The notes below the pieces were generated by a model. That model was not told the DNA's origin. It was given only the letters and a program-made list of their open reading frames with translations, and searched no databases. A stretch of 64,000 bases of DNA from Colwellia sp. M166 (GTDB lineage Bacteria > Pseudomonadota > Gammaproteobacteria > Enterobacterales > Alteromonadaceae), in NCBI RefSeq assembly GCF_024585285.1, contig NZ_CP040755.1, positions 3,844,001 to 3,908,000 of the forward strand. Direction: 5' to 3'. Shown in pieces: positions 29,032-36,967 of the stretch. Made by a program: the position numbers and the translations under genes. Numbering within the stretch: the first letter of the stretch is position 1; each line of letters starts with the position of its first letter.

Positions 29032-29343
29032 CTAAAGCTTCCCCGTTAAAATGTCTTTATACATCACCCAATCACCCAAAAAACTATACCAAGGGTAAGT
29101 AAATGTCGCGGGCTTATTTTTTTCGAAAAAAAAGTGACCAAACCAAGCGAAACCGTAACCAAATAAGGGCAGTGTCCAAAGTAAGACCCAGTGAGTGCTT
29201 ATTAAAATATAAGTCAGCATTAATATGATCAAACTAGAACCAATAAAATGCAGCCTTTTACAGGTAATACTTTGATGCTGACTTAAATAAAAAGGATAAA
29301 ACGATTTAAAGCTTTTATATTCTTTTGCTTGGACGTTTGTCAT
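29032..29343 (-). CDS. DUF962 / Mpo1-like membrane protein
   Basis: This 103-residue protein has the DUF962 pattern: an N-terminal FYPFYLSQHQSITCKRLHFIG with conserved histidines, two hydrophobic helices, then GHFFFEKNKPATFTYPWYSFLGDW. The yeast homologue Mpo1 is an iron-dependent dioxygenase acting on 2-hydroxy fatty acids; the bacterial role is not established. It starts 11 bases after the LysE-type gene and is probably cotranscribed with it. Confidence 0.85.
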   Translation of the reverse strand: MTNVQAKEYKSFKSFYPFYLSQHQSITCKRLHFIGSSLIILMLTYILISTHWVLLWTLPLFGYGFAWFGHFFFEKNKPATFTYPWYSFLGDWVMYKDILTGKL

Positions 29344-29354
29344 TAAAAAGTTAC

Positions 29355-29990
29355 CTAGTTTATTTTACTAGTGAGTATTTTTAGACCCATGACAATCATA
29401 GCGCCGCCTAAAACACGATCTATCCAATGACCGCAGCGCTGAAAATTTGCATTAACACTGGGCTTTGATAATAAAGCCACCACGGTTGAGAACCAAAGCA
29501 ACTGTAATATCATCATCCAAATACCGTAAATAAACAAATGTAATGTCGGTAAATTGGGCGATAAAACGACGGTAAACAGGGCAACAAAATAAATAGGCGC
29601 TTTGGGGTTTAGGGCATTACATAAAAAACCTTTACCTATAGCTTTTAAATGGGAATGCTTTATTGGTGATTTTTCATTATTCATCAAGTCAACGCTGCTA
29701 GCTGCTTTAGCCCGTAAACCTTGGCTACCTAAATAGAGTAAATAACAGCCACCAATAATTTTTATGGTCCATAAAGCTGTTGCTGAGTTGGCGATAACTG
29801 CGGCTAAACCTAGAGCAGAATAAATAATGTGTACAGATAAGCCTAAAGCAATGCCAATACTGACCATGAAACCTGACTGCTTGCCGTTAGACAACGTTTG
29901 TTGTGATACTAAAACAAAATCAGGTCCTGGTGAAGCTGCAGCTAATAAATGGATAGAGGTAATTAAGAGTAAACCTTGTATTAAATCCAT
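29355..29990 (-). CDS. LysE/RhtB-family amino-acid exporter
   Basis: This 211-residue inner-membrane protein has about six helices. The N-terminal LLAAASPGPDFVLVSQQTLSNG and the GIALGLSVHIIYSALGLA segment are the LysE/RhtB signature. The conserved GFLCNALNPKAPIYFVA motif is present in the middle. The family exports amino acids such as homoserine, threonine or lysine. The specific substrate is unknown. It is first of two genes, before DUF962. Confidence 0.9.
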   Translation of the reverse strand: MDLIQGLLLITSIHLLAAASPGPDFVLVSQQTLSNGKQSGFMVSIGIALGLSVHIIYSALGLAAVIANSATALWTIKIIGGCYLLYLGSQGLRAKAASSVDLMNNEKSPIKHSHLKAIGKGFLCNALNPKAPIYFVALFTVVLSPNLPTLHLFIYGIWMMILQLLWFSTVVALLSKPSVNANFQRCGHWIDRVLGGAMIVMGLKILTSKIN

Positions 29991-30236
29991 AAAGTTCTCT
30001 ATAACTGGCCTTTATAAGGTTACGAATAACGAATATAAAAAGCATGCTGCTAAAAGTCAGTATTAAATTAGCATTGCTGGAATATACCTGCAAATATTAC
30101 TGAAAAAATAGTAGTAAGCCGATAAGTTTTGCCACGAGGCAGGCTATTTTTAGTTAGCCGGTTAGCTTGAAATAATTAATATGTTCACTGTCTATTTTGA
30201 GCAAATTTTTGATGGCTCTTGTTATCCAACAAAAGC

Positions 30237-30422
30237 TTATATTTTTTTAGAACTCTCTAACTCAAGTATTTTAATTTGAATATTTTCCGCTTCAGCCATT
30301 ATCATTGCATAAGATCTAATATCACCATTTCTTTGCGCATTCATCGCCTGCTCAAGTTTAGCTTGATAACGTTTATTTAGCTTTGTAATTGGATCTTTTT
30401 TAAATAATGAAAATATATGCAA
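30237..30422 (-). CDS. DUF6435-family small protein
   Basis: This 61-residue soluble protein reads SLFKKDPITKLNKRYQAKLEQAM followed by QRNGDIRSYAMIMAEAENIQIKI. The pattern matches the small DUF6435 family of marine gammaproteobacteria, which has no known function to me. It is mostly helical and charged. The start is a TTG at 30422 with AGG six bases upstream; no in-frame ATG precedes the conserved region. Confidence 0.7.
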   Translation of the reverse strand: MHIFSLFKKDPITKLNKRYQAKLEQAMNAQRNGDIRSYAMIMAEAENIQIKILELESSKKI

Positions 30423-30640
30423 ATAATACCTAAGTGGTTGTGTAAAACTTATAGGTATATCAAGCTGCTTTGGTTCTGTATTGTTGACTAAAAAAATAAT
30501 TAGGCATTAGGAATTCAATTAGGTTTAAAACAGTGCTCTTATTTCTTAAATCTATTAATAAATAACAGTAAGCCAAATTTTAGTCTATATATTGTCTTTG
30601 CCAAAACTGCTACAAACGTAGATCCTATGCATAACATTAT

Positions 30641-30696
30641 ATTATACCAACTCTACTAAGCTCTGAGTGGGAATAAACTTTATAGACCTGGTATTA
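30641..30696. repeat. Dispersed TATACCAA...TGGTATTA element, copy 2
   Basis: It starts ATTATACCAACTCTACTAAG and ends CCTGGTATTAC. Ends are inverted and the body aligns with 15347-15405 with a few substitutions and a short gap. Confidence 0.6.
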
Positions 30697-30715
30697 CTAT
30701 TGCTCTAGGGGCTGT

Positions 30716-30804
30716 GGATCTTTCGTTTTAGTTTCTGCTATTAGCCATAGCCTTGGGTTACCTTGAAAAAACGTCAATCTTTGTTGGCTACAGGACGTAC
30801 TTAG
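30716..30804 (+). repeat. Dispersed repeat, short copy
   Basis: It starts TAGGGGCTGTGGATCTTTCG and ends in ACGTACTTAG. It matches both outer parts of 36955-37143 but lacks an internal segment of that copy. Confidence 0.75.
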
Positions 30805-30834
30805 CGTGAGCAGGACGCGGTAAGCTGTGCTTAA

Positions 30835-30990
30835 TATGGATTTGGAGCAAGCAAACATTATATCAAGTGCCTAGATTGCCAACTTTTCAAGTGCAACAGA
30901 GCTATAAAGTGAAAGGTCAACAACCCCCTAGTGAAATAGGTGTTGGTATGCTTAGCTTAAATGTAATGGGGCATATGGGTATAAAAATCC
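30835..30990 (+). pseudogene. Fossil resembling IS1-family InsA N-terminus
   Basis: One frame reads YGFGASKHYIKCLDCQ, like the zinc-knuckle and QRY-C-C part of InsA. After a frame change near 30880 another frame reads TFQVQQSYKVKGQQP followed by a pattern with MLSLNVMG. The order of cysteine pair, TFQ, YK and a Met/Asn helix matches InsA proteins. Start, recognition helix and InsB are missing. This is pattern-based and moderate at best. Confidence 0.35.
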
Positions 30991-31020
30991 CCCATCGTTG
31001 GCTAGTTCACGATGGGGGAT
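30983..31020 (-). terminator. Intrinsic terminator of the cstA-type gene
   Basis: ATCCCCCATCGT pairs perfectly with ACGATGGGGGAT (12 bp) around a 10-base loop; on the minus strand it runs into T5. Confidence 0.9.
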
Positions 31021-31063
31021 GTTAGTATTTTATTGCAAGCTTCTAATGCTTAATAACACTTAC

Positions 31064-32542
31064 TTAAAGCTTGGCCACAAGAGCTCTTTTATTGTGTTTA
31101 GTCATATGAACAATCATAAGCATAATCAAACCAATCACAGCGACAACAACACCAATGGGTTTACCTAGTTCACTGGATAAATTAAAGCCTATTTTCTCAG
31201 TCATAATGTATGAGAGGGTCACCGCTGTTGCTATTACTGCAGGTATGCTCGCTATCCAATGGAACGTACCTCGGTCAAATAAGTATTTCGTCGCAAGCCA
31301 TAATACACTGGTAGAAAGCAACATATTTGAGAATGCAAAATAGCGCCAAATTACTGTAAAATCGAGCTTAGTCATAAAATAGGCAATTGTTAGTATAGGA
31401 ACAGCAAGTAATAATCGATTGCGTAAGCTTTGTGGAATATTAAAGGCATCAACAACGGTTAATCGCAATGAGCGAAATGCAGTATCGCCAGAAGTAATAG
31501 GGAATACAGCAACAGCAATAATTGCCATAATGCCGCCAAATACGCCAAGGTAACTATTTGCTACATGGTTAACGACTAAGCCTGGTCCACCTTGGGCGAG
31601 TAATAATTTTAAACCTTCATAGCCATCAGGAAATGCAGCAATACCGGCTAATGCCCATACACAACCCACAATACCTTCACATACCATTGCTCCGTAATAT
31701 ACCGGGCGAACATATTTTTCGTTCGTTAAACAGCGGGCAATAATAGGGGCCTGAGTGGAGTGAAAACCACTAATAGCACCGCAAGTAATAGTTATAAATA
31801 ACAGTGGCCAAGTGGGTAATCCATCGGGATTTGGCTCTAGATAATCATGAGGATGACTAGTTTCAAAGTAAGCTAAAAAATCGCCTGTTACAGGTAAATG
31901 AGGTGCGTTTATTAAGAGTGCTATGGCGACCGCGGTGGTCATTACAATCATCAATAAACCAAAAAACGGGTAAAATTTAGTGATAATTTTATCAATAGGT
32001 AATAGCGTTGCTAAAAAATAGTAGGCTAAAATTGTTAATACCCAAAAAGTATTATTGGCTAAAATTGTGCCTTTAAAAAAATCTAAATTACTGAGTAAGC
32101 CGGCAGGACTCATAATAAAAACCACGCCAACAAAAAATAGTAGCATAGCGGTAAACACTAACATAAAACCTTTAAAAACAACGTTATAATATTTTCCCGC
32201 TATTTCAGGTAAGCTTTTGCCGTCTTCTTTTATACTCATAACACCTGAGAAAAAATCATGTACAGCACCACCAAAGATGTTACCAAGTACAATCCAGACC
32301 AAGGCAATTGGGCCATAAATAGCGCCAAGTATTGGACCAAAAATTGGCCCTACACCTGCAATGTTTAAAAATTGAATTAAAAATGCACGTACGGGATGAA
32401 TGGGTACATAGTCCACACCTTCACTAAAACGTTTTTGTGGTGTGTCAATTGTTGAGTCCAAGCCTGCTTGTTTTGCTACAAATGGGCTATAAAACTTGTA
32501 TCCTAATATTAAAATAGTGAGACAGATAAAAAAGATGATCAT
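31064..32542 (-). CDS. Carbon starvation protein CstA-family permease
   Basis: This 492-residue polytopic inner-membrane protein belongs to the CstA family, which imports peptides or pyruvate. Family features are DYVPIHPVRAFLIQFLNIAGVGPIFGP near residue 45, GGAVHDFFSGVMSIKEDGKSLPEI and FHSTQAPIIARCLTNE in the middle. At about 490 residues it is shorter than E. coli CstA (701), like the compact CstA forms of other bacteria. Its ATG overlaps the stop of a 69-residue ORF by four bases (ATGA), which suggests translational coupling. A strong terminator follows. Confidence 0.88.
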   Translation of the reverse strand: MIIFFICLTILILGYKFYSPFVAKQAGLDSTIDTPQKRFSEGVDYVPIHPVRAFLIQFLNIAGVGPIFGPILGAIYGPIALVWIVLGNIFGGAVHDFFSGVMSIKEDGKSLPEIAGKYYNVVFKGFMLVFTAMLLFFVGVVFIMSPAGLLSNLDFFKGTILANNTFWVLTILAYYFLATLLPIDKIITKFYPFFGLLMIVMTTAVAIALLINAPHLPVTGDFLAYFETSHPHDYLEPNPDGLPTWPLLFITITCGAISGFHSTQAPIIARCLTNEKYVRPVYYGAMVCEGIVGCVWALAGIAAFPDGYEGLKLLLAQGGPGLVVNHVANSYLGVFGGIMAIIAVAVFPITSGDTAFRSLRLTVVDAFNIPQSLRNRLLLAVPILTIAYFMTKLDFTVIWRYFAFSNMLLSTSVLWLATKYLFDRGTFHWIASIPAVIATAVTLSYIMTEKIGFNLSSELGKPIGVVVAVIGLIMLMIVHMTKHNKRALVAKL

Positions 32543-32748
32543 AACGTATGTTTCTCTTGGTGTATTTGCAGTACAGAGCGCGTAAATTGTCGCTCGTTTT
32601 TTTCAATTCTTAAGGGATCGCAGGACTCTAACAAAAGTTCAAGGGCATAACAACTAGACGTTTGGTTAATGTTTTGTATACCGTTGACTACTATTTGTAC
32701 GAACTGTTTGCTTTGTAAAAAATAGCAAGAAAAAATAGCGACATCCAT
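32539..32748 (-). CDS. Small ORF coupled to the cstA-type gene
   Basis: This 69-residue ORF ends in ATGA shared with the permease start, a typical sign of translational coupling. The peptide has four cysteines and a charged C-terminal part (DPLRIEKNERQFTRSVLQI). No Shine-Dalgarno is evident before its ATG and no family is recognised. E. coli CstA is followed by YbdD; this ORF precedes the permease and is not obviously related. It could act mainly as a coupling leader. Confidence 0.45.
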   Translation of the reverse strand: MDVAIFSCYFLQSKQFVQIVVNGIQNINQTSSCYALELLLESCDPLRIEKNERQFTRSVLQIHQEKHTL

Positions 32749-33298
32749 GCAAATTATTATTCAAGATTGCTTATGCTCTAATTCAAGAATTGGCGTTGAA
32801 TATAACGTTGATTGCTATCTATTTTCAGTTTAAAAAGCCTCTAGCGTGATTTTAAACACAACTGTTCTATGTGTACTTAATTGTGAAGGGGCCTGCATGT
32901 AGTGGTAATAGCGTTAGGTAAGTAATGTTGCGCAATTCTTAATAGTAGCGAGGTTTTTAAGTGTTGTAGATGACAAAAATCGGTTAATGGTGCTGTTTTG
33001 CCCACGGCACCATGAGAACAAGCGTGAAACTTTTAACCATCTATAATAACTTCAATATATGTTCCAGAGTAAGCTGCCATGCCTATGATACAGGGGAGAA
33101 TGTGCCTAATTCTACTAACAGGTTGTTTTACGTAATTTATACTTATCATGGCCATCAATAGTGCGAATACTAAAAATAAGGTTGGCTAAATCGATATCAA
33201 CGGCTTTAATTAATGATATATGGACTATCCCTTAATTCGATATTTTTAACATCTGTCAATAAGGTTTATAGCTATAAATTAGGAAGGAGAGAGTCGAT
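32749..33298. other. Intergenic region with an IS110 fossil
   Basis: About 550 bases without an intact gene. The right part (33039-33210) reads on the minus strand as a decayed IS110-type transposase N-terminus; the left part is uninformative. Confidence 0.5.
33039..33210 (-). pseudogene. Fossil of IS110-family transposase N-terminus
   Basis: On the minus strand the frame reads IKAVDIDLANLIFSIRTIDG then KYKLRK, matching the IS110 N-terminal pattern of an Asp-containing strand, Ala-x-x-x-Phe and LRK. After stops the pattern resumes as LPCIIGMAAYSG, the counterpart of the LP-x-CLIGMEA-x-SGAH motif. The initiator Met and everything downstream are gone. Two separate motif matches in the right order make this likely, but no search was run. 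Confidence 0.5.
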
Positions 33299-33337
33299 AT
33301 GATTCGTTATAACTTCAATGGACTTGACCATGACTGA
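33299..33337 (+). CDS. 12-codon leader ORF before the 296-residue gene
   Basis: ATGATTCGT begins nine bases after a very good AGGAGA Shine-Dalgarno. The reading frame (MIRYNFNGLDHD) stops at a TGA that overlaps the second possible start (ATG at 33330) of the next gene. This could be a coupling leader, or the true start of the next gene separated from it by a one-base change. Confidence 0.4.
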   Translation: MIRYNFNGLDHD

Positions 33338-34208
33338 ACTACTAAATGCAGATAACAATTCAGAAACCAACTTATTAGCTTCTTTTGGTGGCTTTATTAA
33401 AGACCATGGCATCGCAATTTTTTTAGTTGTATTTTTTGTGATTTATATTTATCCAGAACAAGCTGATGAAAGAAAAGAGTGGATTACTCAAATAACTAAA
33501 TTACAAGATTCATTGGATCCTGCAAAACGGAATATTACATCAGATCAAAGTAAAATTATATTGGAGCTTGCACTTGATAACTTTATTCAGTCACTTCAAT
33601 CAACAATGAGTCAATATGGTTATGATAGTAACTTCGTTAACAGATCATATAACAGAAATGATTTTTACGAAAGGAACGGTAAAAAAGTTATTAGACTTTA
33701 TGATCAAGAGTTTGAAGTAGATATGTCTAAAGCAGATGAAATCAAAAATCAAATAGAACAGATATATAAAAAATATAAGAGACTCACTAAAATAGAAGAG
33801 TTATACGTAATACAAGAATCGAAAATAGCATTAGATAAAGCCGTCAAGTCAGGGAGATATGTAACGGCGGGATTAAGATCTTTTAAATATGCGGACAATA
33901 CATTAGCAGATTTGTGGTCTACATCCTTTAATGTTCACTATTCCAGTTTTTCTAAAGAGTTAATAAACTCTTTTACAACTCAACGAAATTTATCTTTCGA
34001 GAAAAATAAGCTATTAAACCTATACGAAATGTTAGAATTAGAGGCTCCTGACGAGCTGTCAAAGGTAAATGACTCTAAAATCCCTCCACAAATAATTTAT
34101 GAGTTTAGGGAGAATTTAATAAAATCGTGGTCTTTAAAATTAAAACCTGAAGTTTTTCAAAGTAGAATAAATTCTAGCCTTTTAGATAGAGTTACAAATA
34201 AGTTATAA
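33318..34208 (+). CDS. Single-pass membrane protein of unknown function
   Basis: This 296-residue protein has one transmembrane helix near residues 33-46 (IAIFLVVFFVIYIYP) after a short polar N-terminus. The rest is helical and strongly charged, with many Lys, Glu and Asn, and should be soluble. No family is recognised. The base composition is more AT-rich than neighbouring housekeeping genes, in line with an accessory gene. Neither the ATG at 33318 nor the ATG at 33330 has a strong ribosome site of its own; the good one belongs to the 12-codon leader just upstream. No operon partner is evident. Confidence 0.6.
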   Translation: MDLTMTELLNADNNSETNLLASFGGFIKDHGIAIFLVVFFVIYIYPEQADERKEWITQITKLQDSLDPAKRNITSDQSKIILELALDNFIQSLQSTMSQYGYDSNFVNRSYNRNDFYERNGKKVIRLYDQEFEVDMSKADEIKNQIEQIYKKYKRLTKIEELYVIQESKIALDKAVKSGRYVTAGLRSFKYADNTLADLWSTSFNVHYSSFSKELINSFTTQRNLSFEKNKLLNLYEMLELEAPDELSKVNDSKIPPQIIYEFRENLIKSWSLKLKPEVFQSRINSSLLDRVTNKL

Positions 34209-35206
34209 GTCTTTTAATGAATAAATTACAGTTGATTGTTTCTCACTTTGTTCAGCATTATAACTAACCTTGTTAAGCTGCTGTTTTAAATGTTGGTGTG
34301 GCTCCTCACATCAAGTAAAATTCACTAGACCTTGTTCAATTAATAGAACCAAAGTTGCACAGCTAAAATTAAAAGAGTTAACGCAGCAGATGAAACAAGT
34401 AAATTCGTCGGTTTCATGCAGGCATCCTGCCTTTTGCTTGCCATAATTGTTCCTGGTTTTTTCCGATAATTACTAATCTGTTGATTAGCAACACCTAATT
34501 TACTCCGCTGTGACATCTGTATTCATAATCTATATCGGCATCTTGTTTAACGCGATACTAGTTTATCGATATATGCTGTATTCTCGTGAAACAGCGATAC
34601 GTAAGTACCGTTGGCACCCTAAGGCTATCGGGTTCTGTTATCGCCCCTTACCTACACTTCAGCAATTTTATACTGGTATTAATCGACATCATATACATGG
34701 GGTGAGTCAATTGAATATTGCTAATTTATTTTATAGAAATAGCCTAATGATACTTGCTAAATTACTTTTAGGTTCTGCTTTAATACGTTGGTATGTTAAT
34801 AATTTAACAACAAGCTTTTATTTTTATCGATTTTTTACTTTATAGTTTTTTACCGTTGTTTTTAATTAATATGGCTGGCGTGTAATTGTCATAAATTATT
34901 GAACAATTGTGCTTGTCCTGAGTTTGGCGTATCTATAACACTTTTATAGACAATGTTGCTTTATCTACTTGCAAGATAGGAAATTCTTTCGCTATAGCTG
35001 AGTTTGGTATTATTTGGTTGATACGCCTAAGTTTTTTTAAAATTTGAAGTGTGGATGATAAGGTGAAATAAAATTGTGAAGCCTACTGGTCAATCAAGTA
35101 GGTGACTGTAGCCGCATCATAATGCGACTAAACTCTATTGCAGTTCTTGAGCGCTAGAGTGATATTGTCTACAATAGCGCACTTTTATTTAATTCAGGTT
35201 AATAAC
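34209..35206. other. Nearly 1 kb without a convincing large gene
   Basis: The stretch holds a possible 34-residue minus-strand membrane peptide (34340-34444). A 111-codon open frame from a GTG (34510-34845) lacks a ribosome site and has unconvincing composition. Just before DUF3297 there are small inverted repeats (CCTACT/AGTAGG at about 35081-35102, CGCAT/ATGCG nearby). Confidence 0.4.
34340..34444 (-). CDS. Possible 34-residue membrane peptide
   Basis: The ATG at 34444 has AGGA at good spacing. The peptide has a short polar start (MASKRQDACMKPTN) followed by a single hydrophobic helix ending AVQLWFY. Size, ribosome site and one-helix design are those of real small membrane proteins, but the length alone cannot exclude chance. 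Confidence 0.35.
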   Translation of the reverse strand: MASKRQDACMKPTNLLVSSAALTLLILAVQLWFY

Positions 35207-35455
35207 ATGAGCGATAGTACATCGTTGCCGGCTTTACCGGATCGTCTTTCTGGTAACCCTCGTAGTCCACACCACGTGGCAGAAATTTTTGAACATGCTA
35301 TCGGTATTATATTGAATGGCAAAGAACGTTCTGATGTTGAAGAGTACTGCATCAGTGAAGGATGGGTAAAAATCCCACACCCTAAAGCGCTAGATCGTCG
35401 AGGACAACCTCTTCTGATGACGTTAAAAGGAACGGTTGAAGCCTTCTATAGCTAG
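35207..35455 (+). CDS. DUF3297-family protein
   Basis: This 82-residue cytoplasmic protein begins MSDSTSLPALPDRLSGNPRS, with AGG before the ATG; an in-frame extension of 23 residues is ignored because the family starts here. The C-terminal GWVKIPHPKALDRRGQPLLM is a conserved signature. Function is unknown to me; the family is widespread in proteobacteria as a single small protein. Confidence 0.9.
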   Translation: MSDSTSLPALPDRLSGNPRSPHHVAEIFEHAIGIILNGKERSDVEEYCISEGWVKIPHPKALDRRGQPLLMTLKGTVEAFYS

Positions 35456-35477
35456 GTTTCTGACTATTCTTTTCTTG

Positions 35478-35524
35478 GAGGATTACGCACGCCGTTATGA
35501 TAGGTAGATGGTGCGATAATCCTC
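35478..35524 (+). terminator. Hairpin after DUF3297, possible terminator
   Basis: GAGGATTACGCAC pairs with GTGCGATAATCCTC with one bulged base around a 20-base loop, followed by only three T. It may terminate or stabilise the DUF3297 transcript. Confidence 0.5.
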
Positions 35525-35759
35525 TTTGGTCAGCGGTTCAACGCTTCTCGTTGTTAAAGCCACTTTTTCAACCATACTACTAACTATACACTTCAGCTTA
35601 ATAAATTTTTGGTTATCTCGTTCACTTCCTTGCACATTTCGGTTTCAATTTACGTATGTTAGCATAAGGTGAATTAGTGTTTTTATTTTAATTACAGTGA
35701 TTTAGTGGTTATTGTGTCGAGTGTTTTAGCAGATGCTAGCAAGATACCTTAATATTTAA

Positions 35760-35957
35760 ATTAGCGTTAATTACCATTACGGTACTCTGATTTTACGAAG
35801 CTTTATTGCAATCCCAGTGTTGATTTATTCTTCAGGTATCGATATTTGGCAGATTGTTGCCAGTTCGGTTAGTTTTACGTTGGGATGTGTTTTATGGCTG
35901 GTAGTGTTGAACAGTATTGACTTATCGAGCGTTGGGAGCAGGCATCATTCAGATTAA
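35760..35957 (+). pseudogene. Startless membrane-protein fragment
   Basis: Sixty-five codons are open with no ATG. The peptide has two hydrophobic segments (RSFIAIPVLIYSSG and FTLGCVLWLVVLNS) and looks like the C-terminal end of a small membrane protein. The upstream part is not found. Confidence 0.35.
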
Positions 35958-36019
35958 TTAATACGTAAAGTGCTCGTTATAGTGTTTTTATTTTGTGTTT
36001 TGTTGACTTATTTCACAGC

Positions 36020-36074
36020 TGTCGTAAAGATGTCGTATAGTTGTCGTTATTATCTCGTCGATTTGTCGTAAAGT
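36020..36074 (+). promoter_or_regulatory. Five tandem 11-bp repeats (TGTCGT motif) upstream of the HTH-DUF4177 gene
   Basis: Units start at 36020, 36031, 36042, 36053 and 36064, exactly 11 bases apart. Four begin TGTCGT and one TCTCGT; the first is TGTCGTAAAGA and the last TGTCGTAAAGT. The array ends 57 bases before the regulator ATG and contains TATAGT, a possible -10 box. Spacing of one helical turn puts all motifs on one face of the DNA, as expected for cooperative binding by a small HTH protein. Function is inferred. Confidence 0.7.
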
Positions 36075-36131
36075 TTTTAGCAATTATGTGGATAATTTAA
36101 TGGTCTCTAAAATAATAGGTTGTCGATACTT

Positions 36132-36557
36132 ATGAAGATTAATGCAAACTTAGTTATTGATTTAAGGAATAAAAACTCTTGGTCACAAGATGAACTTGCG
36201 ATAGCTGCAGGGCTTAACCTTAGGACAATTCAGCGAATTGAAAATGAGGCATCAGCATCGCTTCAATCTAAAAAAGCATTAGCATCTGTTTTTGATATCA
36301 GTATTCATGACCTTGATTACCAGGAAGTCATAAAAATGACAAAATACGAATATAAAACTCTGGAACTAGCGTATAAAGAAGGGTTTTTAGCTGGAATTAA
36401 AAAGGCTAAGCTGCCCGATTTTACTGAAATATTTAACCGAGAGGGCAAGGAAGGTTGGCTGGTTGTACAGATATTAACTCCTGAATTAGCGCAAAATGTT
36501 TGGTCGGCTAAAATAGGCAATATGGTTGCGCTATTACAAAGAGAAATAATTGAATAG
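36132..36557 (+). CDS. HTH regulator fused to a DUF4177 domain
   Basis: This 141-residue protein has two parts. Residues 1-60 form a Cro/C1-type HTH (WSQDELAIAAGLNLRTIQRIE). Residues 70-140 read YEYKTLELAYKEGFL and FNREGKEGWLVVQIL, the pattern of DUF4177, a small beta-alpha domain usually found alone. I chose the ATG at 36132 over a TTG four codons upstream. The tandem repeats upstream are the natural candidate for its binding site. The next gene is a frameshifted membrane protein, so the original partner may have been lost. Confidence 0.8.
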   Translation: MKINANLVIDLRNKNSWSQDELAIAAGLNLRTIQRIENEASASLQSKKALASVFDISIHDLDYQEVIKMTKYEYKTLELAYKEGFLAGIKKAKLPDFTEIFNREGKEGWLVVQILTPELAQNVWSAKIGNMVALLQREIIE

Positions 36558-36662
36558 TAAATTAAACAAAAAATTCAACATACAGTTGACTTTTATTATC
36601 ACTATCAGTTAAGTGCTAGCCACTTTATTGAGCGTTAAATTATTATTATGGAGTTTTGTATT

Positions 36663-36967
36663 ATGGATGATTTGAGTTTAACGAAAAATCAAGTCAGTAA
36701 AATTCAACGTAGTGCAAGGCTGATCAAAGGCTTTAGGCACTTATTGTACTCACTTATGCGCTGCAATTTTATCAATCTAGGGTGATCGATTTTGGCGAAG
36801 TAGCTGGTGCTATTGGAACATTGGCATTGTTTAGAGCTTTGATGTTATCGCCGATGTTGTTAATTATTCCCTTTAAAGAATGGTTTCAATCTAAGATCAC
36901 TTTTTCAAAAGCTAGCATTAAATATTTACTGCTAGCTTTTGTGCTTATTATTGTTAGGGGCTGCTGA
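36663..36967 (+). pseudogene. Frameshifted and truncated small membrane protein gene
   Basis: The first frame starts at an ATG with GGAG upstream and reads MDDLSLTKNQVSKIQRSARL for about 28 codons. From about 36740 the frame two bases over continues with VLTYALQFYQSRVIDFGEVAG and two hydrophobic helices. A one-base loss near 36735-36750 explains this. The reading ends at a TGA inside the dispersed repeat that begins at 36955, so the C-terminus is probably cut off as well. Its position next to an XRE regulator recalls DUF2975-type membrane proteins, but the match is weak. Confidence 0.6.

Larger units (their letters stand above)
30423..31063. other. Repeat and IS-fossil region upstream of DUF6435 and downstream of cstA
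   Basis: No intact gene was seen in 641 bases. The stretch holds a TACCAA-type element (30641-30696), one copy of a larger dispersed repeat (30716-30804), an apparent IS1-type InsA fossil (30835-30990) and the cstA terminator. Confidence 0.6.
35456..36131. other. Intergenic region with hairpin, gene fossil and 11-bp repeat array
   Basis: These 676 bases hold a long hairpin (35478-35524), an open but startless frame (35760-35957) and a phased repeat array in front of the next regulator gene. Confidence 0.6.

Noticed and set aside
34510..34845. 111-codon plus-strand frame starting at GTG
   Set aside because: No Shine-Dalgarno and no ATG; composition does not look like a soluble or membrane family that I know. 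Kept only as a note in the intergenic entry.
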